A program made the translations under genes and the position numbers. The notes beneath the pieces were generated by a model, which saw only the letters and a list, made by a program, of their open reading frames with translations, was not told the DNA's origin and did no database searches. From Rugalucina vietnamica (taxonomy: Eukaryota; Mollusca; Bivalvia; Lucinida; Lucinidae), in the NCBI GenBank assembly GCA_964017185.1, contig OZ024874.1, positions 34,510,721-34,574,720 of the forward strand: DNA of 64,000 nt, read 5' to 3'. This document shows, one piece after another, positions 9,280 to 21,164 of this stretch; the first letter of the stretch is position 1; each line of letters starts with the position of its first letter.

Positions 9280-10211
9280 GACAACAGCTACAGCAGCTCC
9301 TTGATAACGACTTATCACCAACGTCAAAACAGCTGTATAAGAGAGCACAGTCATTGTATGGAGAGTTTGTAAAGCTCCATTTTGCACATGAAGTGTTATT
9401 TCCTATTTCTGTTGAGAAGCTTTCCTTATTCATCACGTTTTTGAATGCAAAAGGCTACGCGCCTGCTTCGATAAGTTCATATATCTCAGCATTAGGTTAT
9501 GTTCATAAGTTAAGGGATATTCCAGATCCTTCAATGGCTTTTATTATAAGGCGCCTCTTGCGATCCGTTCATAAAACGGGAAGAACGGGAGATAGTCGTC
9601 TACCTATAACGGAACCTATACTACTTAAATTAGTCCAGTCTTTATCAAGTGTAACAGATTCTCATTATGATGAAGTCATGTTTAAGAGCATGTTTTTGCT
9701 TGCATTTTATGGGTTTTTGAGAATAGGGGAGATAACTGCAACTGGAAAAGGTAATCAGAACAACATACAGTTAGAGGACATTCAATTGTTTGGTAATGAA
9801 AATGTGGTTTCACGCATTGAAATAAAAATGCAAAATTTTAAGTGGCATAAATCCAGTAGACCGGTAATTTTGTCAATTGAACGTGTCAATAATACAAGTA
9901 TATTATGTCCGGTATCGGCTTTAGTAGCTTTTTTTGCGCTAAGGGGGACTACTTCGGGACCCTTGTACTGTTATCCACCAAATAAGGCCGTAAGTCGTAC
10001 ATTTTTTTGTACAGTTTTGGCACGGGCTGTTGATTTTTCTGGCTATGACAGGAAATTGTATAAATCACATTCGTTTCGCGTGGGGGCCGCGACGAAAGCA
10101 TCTGGTATGGGGTTTTCAGAACTAGAAATACAACACATGGGCAGATGGGGCTCGAATTCTGCCTACAAGAATTATGTGCGGATATCCTTGACAAAAAGCT
10201 GTGCTGTCTAG
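9171..10211 (+). CDS. Tyrosine recombinase (integrase) of the Ngaro element
   Basis: A 346-codon frame counted from TTG at 9171; the frame is open from 9144. An N-terminal helical SAM-like core-binding region (about residues 45-130: SKQLYKRAQ, SLFITFLNAKGYAPASISSY) precedes the catalytic domain. This has Arg184 (FYGFLRIGE), His300-x-x-Arg303 (HSFRVGAA), the GRWGSNSAY segment and the tyrosine nucleophile candidates Tyr332/Tyr335 near the end. So the R...HxxR...Y set is complete. It would integrate the circular DNA product without a transposase-style cut. The frame is -1 relative to RT, overlaps it to 9279 and has no ATG until codon 122, which lies past the start of the binding domain. Frameshifting, a non-AUG start or splicing is therefore needed. 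I saw no canonical X_XXY_YYZ slip site in the right phase in the overlap. Confidence 0.94.
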   Translation: MFARYVISLTDRPVSAEGPGNEQSTRNDLHRRLGSLRQQLQQLLDNDLSPTSKQLYKRAQSLYGEFVKLHFAHEVLFPISVEKLSLFITFLNAKGYAPASISSYISALGYVHKLRDIPDPSMAFIIRRLLRSVHKTGRTGDSRLPITEPILLKLVQSLSSVTDSHYDEVMFKSMFLLAFYGFLRIGEITATGKGNQNNIQLEDIQLFGNENVVSRIEIKMQNFKWHKSSRPVILSIERVNNTSILCPVSALVAFFALRGTTSGPLYCYPPNKAVSRTFFCTVLARAVDFSGYDRKLYKSHSFRVGAATKASGMGFSELEIQHMGRWGSNSAYKNYVRISLTKSCAV

Positions 10212-11062
10212 CAATTTTAGCGCGTTTTCTTCATCGCGTTGTTAAGATCATAGCATGCGTTTTATCGTCTGGCAGAACACATATTCACACAAATAAATTG
10301 TGAAATGCTATCTATAATGGTGCAGGGCGCCTTTAGAGGCTTGCGGTATGAGACATTTACTCAAATGGTAGATGAAACAGAGTATTCACATGAGGATTTT
10401 GTTTTTGTAGTGCAGAGCATTTAATTCTATCCATGGTAATGGTGACTTTTTCGCAAAGGTAGCGTCTTTCTTCTTGCAGTTATGCTGTATGACAGCTAAC
10501 AGCTGACGAACTTTACGGTGTTAAGCAGTTACTGATAGATATATTGATATCAAGTGGTGTGATATTTTCAGCTTTGATGTAGGGCATCCAGCTGTTGATA
10601 TACTAACACCATTTATGTAACAGGGTTATAGAGGGTTGAATTGTGGTTGTATATATTTTTTACTACAAGGTAGCAGTTACGACGTAGGGCGCCTAACTGT
10701 TCATGTTCTTTATTATAGGTTTGATTTGTCATCGTTTGAGTAATATTTGTATCCACAGTTTTCCTTTTTTATATGCAATAATTTCATTTTGTTTGTGTTC
10801 ATAGTACAATTTGGTATCTCTTAGTATTTTCAATATAAATGTTAAGGCATGACCACACTACATGTATTATTTACTGTATTTTCTACATTAAGTGTGTATT
10901 CAATCTTCGACTTGAATGTAAGTGCATAATTAGTACGTTACGGGCAAACACCATCTTAAGAATTGACACAACAAAATCATCTCTATTGCAATCATTTGCG
11001 GGCTCTTGCATGGGTGGGGGTGATATTAATGATAACAACGTTCTCCTTAACATCACTGTGGA
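10212..11062 (+). other. 3' non-coding part of the retrotransposon
   Basis: About 850 bp between the recombinase stop and repeat B1. It contains degenerate repeats of short phrases such as TAGGGCATCCAGCTGTT (about 10580) and TAGGGCGCCTAACTGTT (about 10685). No coding sequence is recognised; the 110-codon frame at 10839-11171 runs into B1 and has no domain. Confidence 0.5.
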
Positions 11063-11296
11063 CATAAAAGTTGCACTTTTTTCCCTCACCCATGCTGTTT
11101 TTAAGTTTAACGTGGTTTGTCAATTGTTTACACAATATGTATTATGCTGTATTATATTTTTAGATAAGTAGCAAGATTTCATCACAATTTTTCGATGCTT
11201 TTATAGTCAAACAATCGTCGATGATTAAACGGCCATTGCAACATAAATTATGTTTGTTATATTTGCTTACCTTTGTGGTAGGCAACCCGACATAAA
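11063..11296 (+). repeat. Ngaro repeat B1
   Basis: 234 bp starting CATAAAAGTTGCACTTTTTT and ending CAACCCGACATAAA. It matches B2 except for a 5-bp shorter stretch near 11158-11162. It joins A2 directly, sharing TAAA, and so records the circle-type B-A junction. Confidence 0.92.
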
Positions 11297-11465
11297 GACA
11301 GGACTTGAGATAAGAGCTTAAGTACTTTTATGTCGGGGGCCGGCTTAATCAAACATGTGATTCTAAATTTAGAGTAAACGTTTGGTAACAGCATCCAGTA
11401 TTTCTTTGGCAAGCAATGCGCATACATATACCTAGACATTATTATATGAAGTTCAATTAAATTTT
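11293..11465 (+). repeat. Ngaro repeat A2
   Basis: A second copy of the 173-bp A repeat, placed between B1 and B2 as expected for split direct repeats. Confidence 0.93.
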
Positions 11466-11535
11466 CCCACCCAAGTTGCCCCAACCCTCACTGTTGTATT
11501 AGCTAGGTACATTTTTGTTTTCATGTTACTTTTAT

Positions 11536-11774
11536 CATAAAAGTTGCACTTTTTTCCCTCACCCATGCTGTTTTTAAGTTTAACGTGGTTTGTCAATTGT
11601 TTACACAATATGTATTATGCTGTATTATATTTATTGCTTAGATAAGTAGCAAGATTTCATCACAATTTTTCGATGCTTTTATAGTCAAACAATCGTCGAT
11701 GATTAAACGGCCATTGCAACATAAATTATGTTTGTTATATTTGCTTACCTTTGTGGTAGGCAACCCGACATAAA
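11536..11774 (+). repeat. Ngaro repeat B2 (right end)
   Basis: 239 bp matching B1, ending GACATAAA. It is followed by TTTATTTAAATGATTG, where TTTATTTAAA repeats the ten bases at the left edge of A1 (4531-4539 region). Confidence 0.92.
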
Positions 11775-12104
11775 TTTATTTAAATGATTGTGTCATTAAG
11801 TTGTGTTCCTCTTGATTGTTGCATTGCACAGTTATTAATTGCATTTATATGTTTATGTTGGAGACACTGATACGAGAAAGCTATTCTGCGTGGCGAAAAC
11901 TATGACTCAACAACATAAAGCTACCGCTGTAAACTTATCAAAGACACAGAACAGCCAAACATACGAGTATACGCTCTAATCGTAGCCAACTCAGACTAGT
12001 ATATTTTTGTAAACTATGACACATACGCACACAGATACTTTGATATTCATTTCGCAACTCTTTCTAGGCTCATTAGTACTTCTCTTTGCTAAAACACATC
12101 TCGA
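11775..12104. other. Right flank of the retrotransposon, nothing recognised
   Basis: AT-rich single-copy-looking sequence without a credible ORF or a repeat that I can name. Confidence 0.5.
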
Positions 12105-12262
12105 GTTATAACTGAAAACCTGCTTTTTACATACGCGAAAAACAGAGCGCAGATCAGCTGTGCAATAACTGCAACCCCGCTTCTTCTTAAATCTGAAATT
12201 TCTTAGCCTTCTTTGTGTCGAAACTGTTAGAAACCCCAATGAACGGATTTCCCCTGACGCAG
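12105..12262. mobile_element. Degenerate palindromic MITE copy
   Basis: AAAACCTGCTTTTTACATACGCG, shown as AAAACCTGCTTTTT and ACATACGCG, then CAGATCAGCTGTGCAATAAC and the right part TTTGTGTCGAAACTG ... GAAACCCCAATGAACGGATT align with the intact copy at 60781-61017. The terminal repeats are eroded. Confidence 0.55.
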
Positions 12263-12318
12263 CTCCTTGAGAGAATCATGGATTAACCTATGTGACCATC
12301 ATCAGCAACAACACTATA

Positions 12319-12518
12319 TGAGCCGCGTCATGAGAAAACCAGATTTTTGCCTATGCGAAAACAAAGGCGCAGGAGCTAATTAACGCCTTTGTTTTCGCTA
12401 CTCGGATAGTGCAATATCTCTTCTACTCATAGCCAAAATATCATTTTGTGACTTTACAGGCCGATTTGTGTCGCACCTGGTCCGAAACACCGGACCGGTT
12501 TTCTCGCGTCGCGGTTCA
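12319..12518. mobile_element. Palindromic MITE (TGAGCCGCGTCATGAGAAA family)
   Basis: 200 bp bounded by imperfect terminal inverted repeats of about 22 bp: TGAGCCGCGTCATGAGAAAA at the left and TTTTCTCGCGTCGCGGTTCA at the right. TATA directly precedes and follows the element and is a possible target duplication. Interior motifs (ATGCGAAAACAAAGGCGC; TTGTTTTCGCTACTCGGATA) are shared with the copy after the gap. It is non-coding and non-autonomous. I recognise this terminal motif as common in bivalve genomes. Confidence 0.75.
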
Positions 12519-15065
12519 TATAATATAGACTTTGCATCAGCTACTACTACAGCTTTTTGATTGTGTCGGTCATGTTCGGAAACCCCAAAGAATCATGACC
12601 CTGTGTGGCCTGCCAGTGTTAACATTTCACTATTATGTCATAAAAATGGAACATTTTAAAAGGTTACCAAGAAGTCAAGGTATGACCAATGGTCAAAACA
12701 GGATTTATATATGTATAAATATATACTCACTGATATCCGTAATAAATCGACTTTATATATTTGCTGCAAACAACTAGTTCTCTCGGACGAAATACCATAT
12801 ATATGAATATGTTCATGTCCCGTCGCAATTTCGCTTTTTTGTTTTCTATTTTAAAAACATTCCTTTTAAAATGAAACTTTTTCCATACCATTCTCTGCCC
12901 CGGGGATAAGGGACAAGGATTTTACCACAATTTTGACCCCGCAGTTCCGGGCTTTTCACAGAGCTTTAAAAATAAGAAAAATGAAACCCCGCTACATGTA
13001 CATGTATTCCTGGTCGCAAAAAGGGTCGAAAAATTGAAATATTCTAGCTTGTTCCTGCAGAATCTAACCAAATGCAGGCAAAAATGCATCCTTTAGCTCT
13101 CAAGATTTCAAGAGATGCAAATACTGATCACGATCTATTTCCTTATGAATGCGAGCAATAAATTTTATCCTCTAAAACTGGCGAAGCTTTCCTTTTGATA
13201 GGAAATTTTATTTTCCAGATAATTTAAAATATGTAATTTCGCTCACTTGTGTAGAAAATGCTGTAGCGTTCGAAACAATATGTACATGCCCACTTTCATT
13301 TTACACATCAACCTGCCATTTATATTGGCATCAGAAAACACCGTTGCAGAATGATTTCACTTTGACTTTACAGAATTATAACTTCCTGCTTTATGGCATC
13401 ATAATATTTTCAATATACACCATTTAAAATCACTGCACAGGTTACGCATTTCATGATTTTCATATTTTGCAAATTGGATTATATGGTATACTCGCTGTAA
13501 ATTGCTAAATTGGCAATTTAACAATTACGTCAGGTTTAAGCTGAAAGAGTGAAACAGTTTCTAACAGAGTTGTCCATCTCTATTTACTATATACCACAAG
13601 CTCTGATTTTACTTATTTTGAGGAAATGTAGCTTTCTGCAATCTAAATTTATTTATTAGTTTTCAATAACAGGAAGCTGTGCAGAATTTGAACTTTTAAC
13701 TGTCTAAAATGAAAGGCCAACAAATTATTAGATTATTAAATAATAGGGAATAAAACAATGCAAGAAAATTCAATATCACTAACTCTACAAAAACAGAAAT
13801 GTAGTTTGTGAGTAGAAGTATATTGCTATAGAAACTAAGTCAAAAGTTATGAGTTACAACGTCTATCAAAACTTACCCAGTAAATAAATTTTTGTAAATA
13901 AAAGTTGCAGCACATAGTTACATTGTGGTATGGGCACCTCCTTTAACGCAATTTTGTGTTTCTTTCATAAATCAAGGTTTTAGAGGATAGAAAATCCAAA
14001 ATTACTATCAATGGAATTAGCAAAGATCAGATACAAAGCAGCATTAACAGTTTGGATCATCAGTCACAACTGGACATGAAATTATGAGGCTCTGAAACTT
14101 CTATTCCTACTTTCATTCAGTTAATAAATTTATAACAAACAGGCGTAGCGATATGTTTACAGTCCTCATAAAAATGCAATTTCTGTTTGTTAGAAAATAA
14201 TTTTAACCTATATATTAACAAGGTAAAGAAGACTCGTATAAAATCGTTCTTCTAACCATTTTTTAAAAAATCAAACGTTATTGTATATGTTATGACATTT
14301 GCAGTGTCATAAGGGTGCCCCCCTTTAGAGATTAGATTATTTTAATCGCAATGATTAATTACATCATCCTAAAATGGTTGCATGGTTTAAATATAGCAAA
14401 GAACATATTCATAATTAACAAGTATCACTCTTCTGCTACAGATGCTGGTTTAGGAAAAATGAGTCGATGACAAGAATTAAAGAACAACCCTCGTATTTTC
14501 AAGACTAAACTACTGAGAAAAGCATGTACCGGTTGAGGACCTACCGAATGCCCGAATCGGACACTTCGACGGTTGAGCTATCGCTCTCAATCTGTAATTT
14601 GCAATTTTGTATTTGTTTCGCCACTCATCAAAATCTCACAAGAGGTAACATGTCAAAGTTAAAATACTGGTGACAACTTTGTATGACAAGTGACGTCCGT
14701 TAAAAGTTTGATGCCGTCACATCACGTAGACTTCTTACTGAAATGAACGCACTGAAGTCGGTAGGTGCAAAATATGAACAACAAAATATTTAGCAAACCC
14801 GATTAAGTTTGGTACCAAAATGTTCCTTATGTTCTAACTAAGAAAATGAATATACACACTTTATGTTTTCGTTCACGAATAAGAAAGTTATATGCATTTG
14901 GAATTCTGAAGTTGTGTGAAATTCTGAAGTAAATGGAAAAGGCAGAGGGAATCCAAAAATATTGTACATGTGAAAATATAAAATATAACCTTTTTTTTCA
15001 CGTTATAAAATTTCAAATATATATTTGATAAATATTTCTCTAGATTTCATGACTTTGTTTATAAT
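12519..15065. other. Intergenic, no gene recognised
   Basis: 2.5 kb of AT-rich sequence. CATGTTCGGAAACCCCAAAG (about 12567) resembles the right half of the MITE family. Around 14518-14585 the minus strand has a box-A-like TAGCTCAACCG, but no matching box B at the right distance. Apart from this nothing is supported. Confidence 0.5.
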
Positions 15066-15694
15066 AAACATGTATATGGTCCCCGAGTGGGGGCAGGCCA
15101 GCCTCTTGGATCCATTTTTTTCCAGAATCATAAATCTTCAGTCCATTTGCCTATTTCCTTCAATTTTTTCCCTTCAAATGACATTTTGACAATTTCCCCA
15201 ATTTAAATGCGTGGTTGACCTGCCGTGAAATAGTTCAAGGTCATCCCAGGGTCATGATTTATATCAATTTAGTAGAACTCCTCTACCTGATGCTTCATGC
15301 CAAGTTTCAAAATCATAGGCCTGTTTGGTTCTGGAGAAGAAGATTTTAAAGGTTTTTGCTATTATTAGCCAAGTAGGCCATCTTGGTCATGTGACGAGTG
15401 TCACCATTTATATCAACTATTTTTTTTTTCATTCAGTTTTACGTCCCTTTCAGGATTATTTCAGCTCATATGAGACGGGCCAATCAGTAGGTGGGGCGAA
15501 AACGGGAGGACCCCGAGAAAAACCACCTGGCACACCCGCAAGCATGTGGTCAGAGCGGGGCTTGGCATGTGGTCGGGGGCTCGAACCCACACCAGACACA
15601 GCGGTGAGATGATCGAGTGATTAAGAAACAGCACACTTAACCGCTTGGCCACGGGGGCCGCCCATATACAAACTATCGTTCCCCCTTCCTGACA
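15066..15694. repeat. Dispersed bivalve-type repeat, tandem copy 1, interrupted by a SINE
   Basis: Contains the phrases TCAAATGACATTTTGACAAT, GACCTGCCGTGAAATAGTTC, ATGCCAAGTTTCAAAATCAT and GGCCATCTTGGTCATGTGAC in this order, then the SINE, then ACTATCGTTCCCCCTTCC. The same order recurs in the next copy and, without a SINE, in the third. Non-coding. Confidence 0.8.
15420..15664 (-). mobile_element. tRNA-derived SINE, copy 1
   Basis: Read on the minus strand it starts GGCCCCCGTGGCCAAGCGGT, which contains a box A (TGGCCAAGCGGTTAAG), then a box B (GGTTCGAGCCC, about 15578-15588), and ends with an A-tail, seen on the + strand as the T-run at 15420-15429. The flanks ATATCAACTA (left) and ATACAAACTA (right) look like a target-site duplication. 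The box A resembles leucine/serine-type tRNAs. The central GGTGGGGCGAAAACGGGA recurs in copy 2 and in a fragment near 18640. Confidence 0.82.
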
Positions 15695-15924
15695 TGTTCA
15701 AATGACATTTTGACAATTTATCCCATTCAAATGCATGTTTGACCTGCCGTGAAATAGTTCAAGGTCATCCCAGGCTCATGATTTATATAAATTTTGTAGA
15801 ACTCCACTCCCTGATGCTTCATGCCAAGTTTCAAAATCATAGGCCTGTTTGGTTCTGGAGAAGATTTTAAAGGTTTTTGTTATTATTAGCCATCAAGGCC
15901 ATCTTGGTCATGTGACGAATGTTA

Positions 15925-16324
<400 letters not shown>

Positions 16325-16439
16325 AGATAAACTATCGTTCCCCCTTCCTATGGATACATGAAGTTTGGCTTTGATTGGCCAAGCGGTTTCAGAGAACAAG
16401 ATCTTTGAATATTATTACATATTATGGTATTAATATAAA

Positions 16440-16905
16440 TGTATATTGCTCCGGGGTGGGCCAGACAAGCCACTGGGGTCTAATTTTTTTTTTCAGAATC
16501 ATCAATTATCAGTCAATTTGGACATTTCAGTCATGTTTTTCCGTTCAAATGACATTTTGACAATTTTCCACATTCATATGCATGGGTGACCTATGTTGAC
16601 CTTGTCATAAAATAGGCCAAGGTCATCCCATGATAATGATTTATGTAAACTTCGTAGAACTCCTCTCTCTGGTGCTTCATACCAAGTTTCAAAATCATAA
16701 TCCTTCTGGTTCTGGAGAAGAACATTTTAAGGGTTTTGCTATTTATATTCTTGGTCATGTTACGTGGACCATTTATATCAACTTTCGTTTCCACTTCCTA
16801 CGGATGCTCCATATGCAGTTTGGCTTTCATTGGCCAAGCGGATTCAGAGGAGAAGATCTTTGAAATGGTGGACGACGACGGGCGACGGACGGACGCCGGA
16901 GCATG
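16440..16905. repeat. Dispersed repeat, third copy without SINE
   Basis: Keeps the uninterrupted form: TCAAATGACATTTTGACAAT, CTTGGTCATGTTACG, CCATTTATATCAACTTTCGT, TGGCCAAGCGGATTCAGAGG and a tail GACGACGGGCGACGGACGGA. This shows what the SINE interrupted in copies 1 and 2. Confidence 0.75.
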
Positions 16906-18570
16906 GACACGAAATCACTAAACAATCAGAACCACAACATAAGTATCGCCCTGGAACGATCAGTAATATAAGTTTACTGGAGGGGGGGTACCCTCTGCTT
17001 CTGAAGTGGTTCAGATTGCCTAGATTTCAGGGTTATGCAAATTGTTAGATGTAAACGATCGAGATAACATCATTGGTAGATCACATGGTGGAATTTTTAT
17101 TATATTGATCACCATTGGTACCAATGGTACCATTGGTAGATCACAATACACAGATCTATGCGCAGACGTATCACTGTTACAATTGTAATGAGCTGTTCGG
17201 CATTGCTAGGGGATAATTTCCGACAGTCACAGCCTCTGGGGCGGAATTATTTTGGCGTTTCACCAGCAAACTATTCTGATTCACATCGCGTAAAACTGGT
17301 CCGAACCTTTACACGCCACCTCATCAGAACCGCCTCAGTCAGGCGAGGCGGTACAATCTATGTTTAATCAACTTAAGAAAAATAGGAGCGCACACATGTA
17401 CGTCTACAGAAAGAACGAAATCTTTACTGCATTTCTTTTACTGAGTGTATCAAGCATTTAAATAATCTACAAATATCTGTTTCCCGACAGAGCCGTCAGT
17501 TGAGACGGTATGAATTAGAAGTAGAAGTAGTGGTACAACCTGCTCACCAAGTGTGAATGAAAGGTAGAATATATTTCGAAATTGCACTGTTGTGACAGCG
17601 AAACAATATTCATTTCGTCGCTTTATTGTTTACTTTTTTTCACTTTCAACATTGCTTGTCTTGCAGGGGTATACTATAAGCCCTGTTTGCAGCCAATTTC
17701 TTGTGTCCTCTGAAATCTCTAAAATGTTTTACTAGTAAATCACCTCTATAAACTAGCAGCAGACCAGTCTATTGGATTCTTTTTAAAGAAGCCAACTTGT
17801 ATACTTTGACATTTGTTTAAACCTGCTCAGAATAATCTCCACCAAGAGCAAGTCTAAGCAAATGAAAGAAAGACTACTTAATCTTACTTTGGGTTATTCA
17901 ATTAAGATTACGTTTCGGAGACTGCAGTCTTCATAGAGTTTCTGATTTACTGAGATAACCACGTGACTTGCGGACAGTCACCGTTATCGGAACTCGCTAC
18001 ACTGTCCGACCCAATCCAAGTTGCCAAAAACACCGCAAGGTGTGACCGTTTCACTTTGTCAATTTTCTTATTTTTATTCAAATTTTTGCTCGTATCGTGT
18101 GCGATAATGTGAATGTGAGTATTTTTGCTTGTAGTTCACGGCAACAGAATGTTTCCCTATACTGTAAAATGAATGAAAAATCTGCGACTCGATCATTTCA
18201 ATTTAGACCTTATGATCCAACAAGACTGCGTGAAATGGTGAATAAAATCAATATTACAGGGATATTTAAAGCATTGTTAATGTGGTTACAAACTAGCATA
18301 TGTCCCTTCCCTTTCCAACCATGGTTTAACAGGACATCACAGGATTTCTTTGATTTTGCATCAAAAATGGATGCACACCCACCCTGTGGATGACTTCTAT
18401 ACGCAATATTGTTCGTTTGCATTTTTTTTACTGTCCGCAATATCGTCATTGCATTTTACTTCTGTCCGCAATATTGTCATTAAAGCTCATATTAAAGCTT
18501 GCGTTAAAAACTAGGTGAGACCTCAAAGTTTTCGACATTATACAATTGCTGCCTCAATGTTCAGGCTGGC
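16906..18570. other. Intergenic, no gene recognised
   Basis: Contains a perfect 18-bp palindrome, ACCATTGGTACCAATGGT (17111-17128), next to further ATTGGTAGATCAC repeats, and a hairpin-like GAACCGCCTC ... GAGGCGGTAC (17327-17353). The 98-codon frame at 18097-18393 has no recognisable domain. Confidence 0.5.
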
Positions 18571-18680
18571 ACGAGGATTTTTTTTTCTTCTTCAGTTATG
18601 TTATTTCACTCATGTCAATACGAGGCAATAAATAGAATGGGCGAAAACGGGAATATCCTGAGAAAAAGCACAATATATGA
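18571..18680 (-). mobile_element. SINE fragment
   Basis: A T-run followed by GGGCGAAAACGGGAATATCC and TGAGAAAAAGCAC matches the 3' half of the SINEs at 15420 and 16078; the tRNA-like head is missing. Confidence 0.55.
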
Positions 18681-18928
18681 GTACACTGTAGTGATTACGC
18701 AATCCATCACGTGTTAATTCATTTAGGAAAAAAGTGGGGGACAGAAAAAAAAGAAACAAAGCAGGCATAGTCCGACTTTGACCTTAGGCGCATCAACAGT
18801 CAGATGATTCCATGATGTGACACATGGAAGGCCGGGAAAGCTAATAATTTATACATTACGACTCGGTTTACGCACATTGTCCCAATCTGAACATAACCAC
18901 TTATGAATGTCCAGAAATGCAGATTAGC

Positions 18929-19110
18929 CCGAGATCCAAAATCCAGGAGATGTCAAAATTTTGGTTTACCCTACACGATCTTGGCCTTAAGGTTTGATGG
19001 CTTTTTTTGAAAGATATATGATAGTAGTCTATGAAACAGGTCCGTGTATAAAAATTTAGGCCGGCGAAAGTCTTCAAAATGGCCGCCATCCAAGATGGCC
19101 GCCAAAATTA
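18929..19110 (+). repeat. Left terminal inverted repeat of the foldback
   Basis: Begins CCGAGATCCAA and holds CCCTACACGATCTTGGCCTT, AAGATATATGATAGTAGTCT and AGGCCGGCGAAAGTCTTC, ending near the doubled ATGGCCGCC. Every phrase occurs in reverse complement at 23393-23562. Confidence 0.9.
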
Positions 19111-20936
19111 GGAATCGTACAGGTTTGTGTAATAAACTTTTTCATTTTAGATTTTGTTACATTTCACTGCATTCGGTGTTGGTTTTCTATAAACTCAACA
19201 TATGTTGAAGCATATTAAGTTTATTTAACACAGTTTGTATGTTCTCATGTGTTACATACATTACTTTTTAACGCTATCTGCCATTAAATGATAGATTGGC
19301 TGTTACTGTTTGTTTGAGTGGTATCATTTAAAGGTTTAAGTGTGTTTTTGTATTTAGTGCAGTGAAAGACATAAGGAACATCTATATAAAGCAATTTTAA
19401 ATACATAATCTTAACACTTAAGTCAACAATGGGTCTTTGAACGCATAAATCCGGGTTCACACTTGATCACTAAAATATCATAAATTCACATATTTTGTGT
19501 TTGAATACATTAATTGAACAGCTACTTATGTTTTATCAATAAAACATAAAATAGAAATTTGCGTTTTTAAATTAATTTGATTTAGGACGATTTTGATGTT
19601 CTCACATGTTACATACGTTACACCATTAATGTTACATGCAACAAAATCATAATATCCATTGTTACTGTATATTTTAGTGTTATTCTTTAAAGTTTTTGTG
19701 TATTTTTGCATTAATATTTTTACAAAACACGAGGGATGTCTTGCTATAGCCATTTTTGGTGTTTTTTTTTCTGCTTTTGTTGGTCAGCAGCATGTTTCTT
19801 GAAGGCATAAATAAAGGTTCAACTCGATCACTGAATACTGATACATTTGGGTTCTTAACACACAAAATTTCAACAGCTGCTGATTTTTTATGAATTATAA
19901 TACAAATGTCGTAGCACATTTACCTCCAATTATATTTGAATGTTCTCTATGTTCTCAAGATGTTGACAACTGTTACATATGTTACTTGTCATAGGATATC
20001 CCATAATCCCATATAAAATCAATATTTGCCTAATCTTGTTTGTTTAATGGTCCCAATTTCTGTTAATGAAAGCCTATCTTGTATTTTCTTGATAAAAGAT
20101 TGTGACAATTTTAATCAAAGTAAATTTGTGTAGTTTTGAAGACCATGTTGGTGTAGTATTATAGCAACACACTCCTAAACGAGTGCTCCTTGTTTTGAAC
20201 CATGCTGGCACGGAGTTACATTTCCATAACCCATATTTGACGAATGCATTTTCCCGTCTTTATCATTCTGGTGAGTATTCAGTTCTTAGGGGCATCAGGT
20301 GTAATTTTTAAATTCTATTCAACTTTCGATGAAACAGAATAGTTCCAGGTGGGATGCTGCGTTCTGCAACGTCACATCTTGGGCTATTCTGTTTGCCTAT
20401 GTCCCATAAAAGGGACGCCAGGCTTATATGTGTTAAGCTAGTTAAGCTAAAGGTATCTGGTTAAATGTCTCTGTCAACACAATACTCAAACATTATTTGA
20501 CTGGCATGTTAACCTACAACACAAGTAAAACATTTGGGTGATCAAACTGGTTTTGTTTTCATTAACTTTTGTTTAAAAACAAACATTCCCCTTTACTTGA
20601 GGCTACTAGTTGTATTAAACACATATAATCTTTGGTCGTAACTATTTACATTACATGTACATATTGTTGTTTTATATATATTTACATGTATATATATAAT
20701 GTTACGTGTTAGAATATTTTTCTTTATTAACACAGTGTAGATGTTCTTAACTGTTACATATGTTACTCTTATTGTTATATCCCCATAAAATCAAGAGAGT
20801 TTGACCATTTTTGTTCATTTTTAAACTGTTTATAGTAATTTTATGATTTATTTTTTTTATGATTGAACTTGTACACATGTATTAATTTTGCAAAAGATTT
20901 ATAACATTATCAGATTATTAACTTTTAAGTTAAACG

Positions 20937-21164
20937 TTAAATGTCTCTCAGCTAGTTCGCTATGCTAGAGCCTGTTGTAACAACGAAGACTTTGTTGATA
21001 GGGGGAAGTTACTCACCACCAAATTGTTGTCACGGGGATATCGCAAGACCAAGCTTGTGTCAACTCTTAAAAAGTTCTATGGGAGACACCATGACCTTGT
21101 TGATCCCTACAGCGTGGCTGCGTCTAAACTTGTGACTGACCTTATGCCAATTGGCAACAATTAA
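20937..21164 (+). pseudogene. C-terminal fragment of a retroelement RT-like protein
   Basis: The frame through CAG at 20949 reads QLVRYARACCNNEDF, then LLTTKLLSRGYRKTKL, then LKKFYGRHHDLVDPYSV, and stops at TAA 21162-21164. I recognise this QL(V/I)RYAR ... KLL.(Q/R)GY ... F.KFYGRH.DL pattern as the extreme C-terminus of RT-bearing proteins abundant in bivalve and other invertebrate genomes. There is an in-frame TAA just upstream (about 20931) and no RT domain, so only the tail survives. It lies in the centre of the foldback element, presumably from an insertion or a captured 3' end. Which retroelement clade it belongs to is not certain. Confidence 0.6.

Larger units (their letters stand above)
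4536..11774 (+). mobile_element. Ngaro-type tyrosine-recombinase retrotransposon
   Basis: A 7.2-kb element with split direct repeats, the layout that separates Ngaro/PAT-like elements from LTR retrotransposons and from DIRS1 itself. Repeat A occurs at the left end (A1, 4536-4708) and again at 11293-11465 (A2). Repeat B occurs at 11063-11296 (B1) and at the right end (B2, 11536-11774). Between A1 and B1 lie four + strand ORFs: SGNH hydrolase, zinc-finger Gag, RT-RNase H and tyrosine recombinase. No integrase, aspartic protease or DIRS-type methyltransferase domain is seen. A1 and A2 have equal length and look identical; B1 and B2 differ mainly by a 5-bp indel. All ORFs keep their catalytic residues, so the copy is young and may be competent. 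TTTATTTAAA occurs at both outer edges. Confidence 0.93.

Noticed and set aside
10839-11171. 110-codon + strand ORF after the recombinase
   Set aside because: Runs from non-coding 3' sequence into repeat B1 and has no recognisable domain.
14515-14590. Possible tRNA gene on the minus strand
   Set aside because: Only a box-A-like TAGCTCAACCG; no proper box B or closing acceptor stem.
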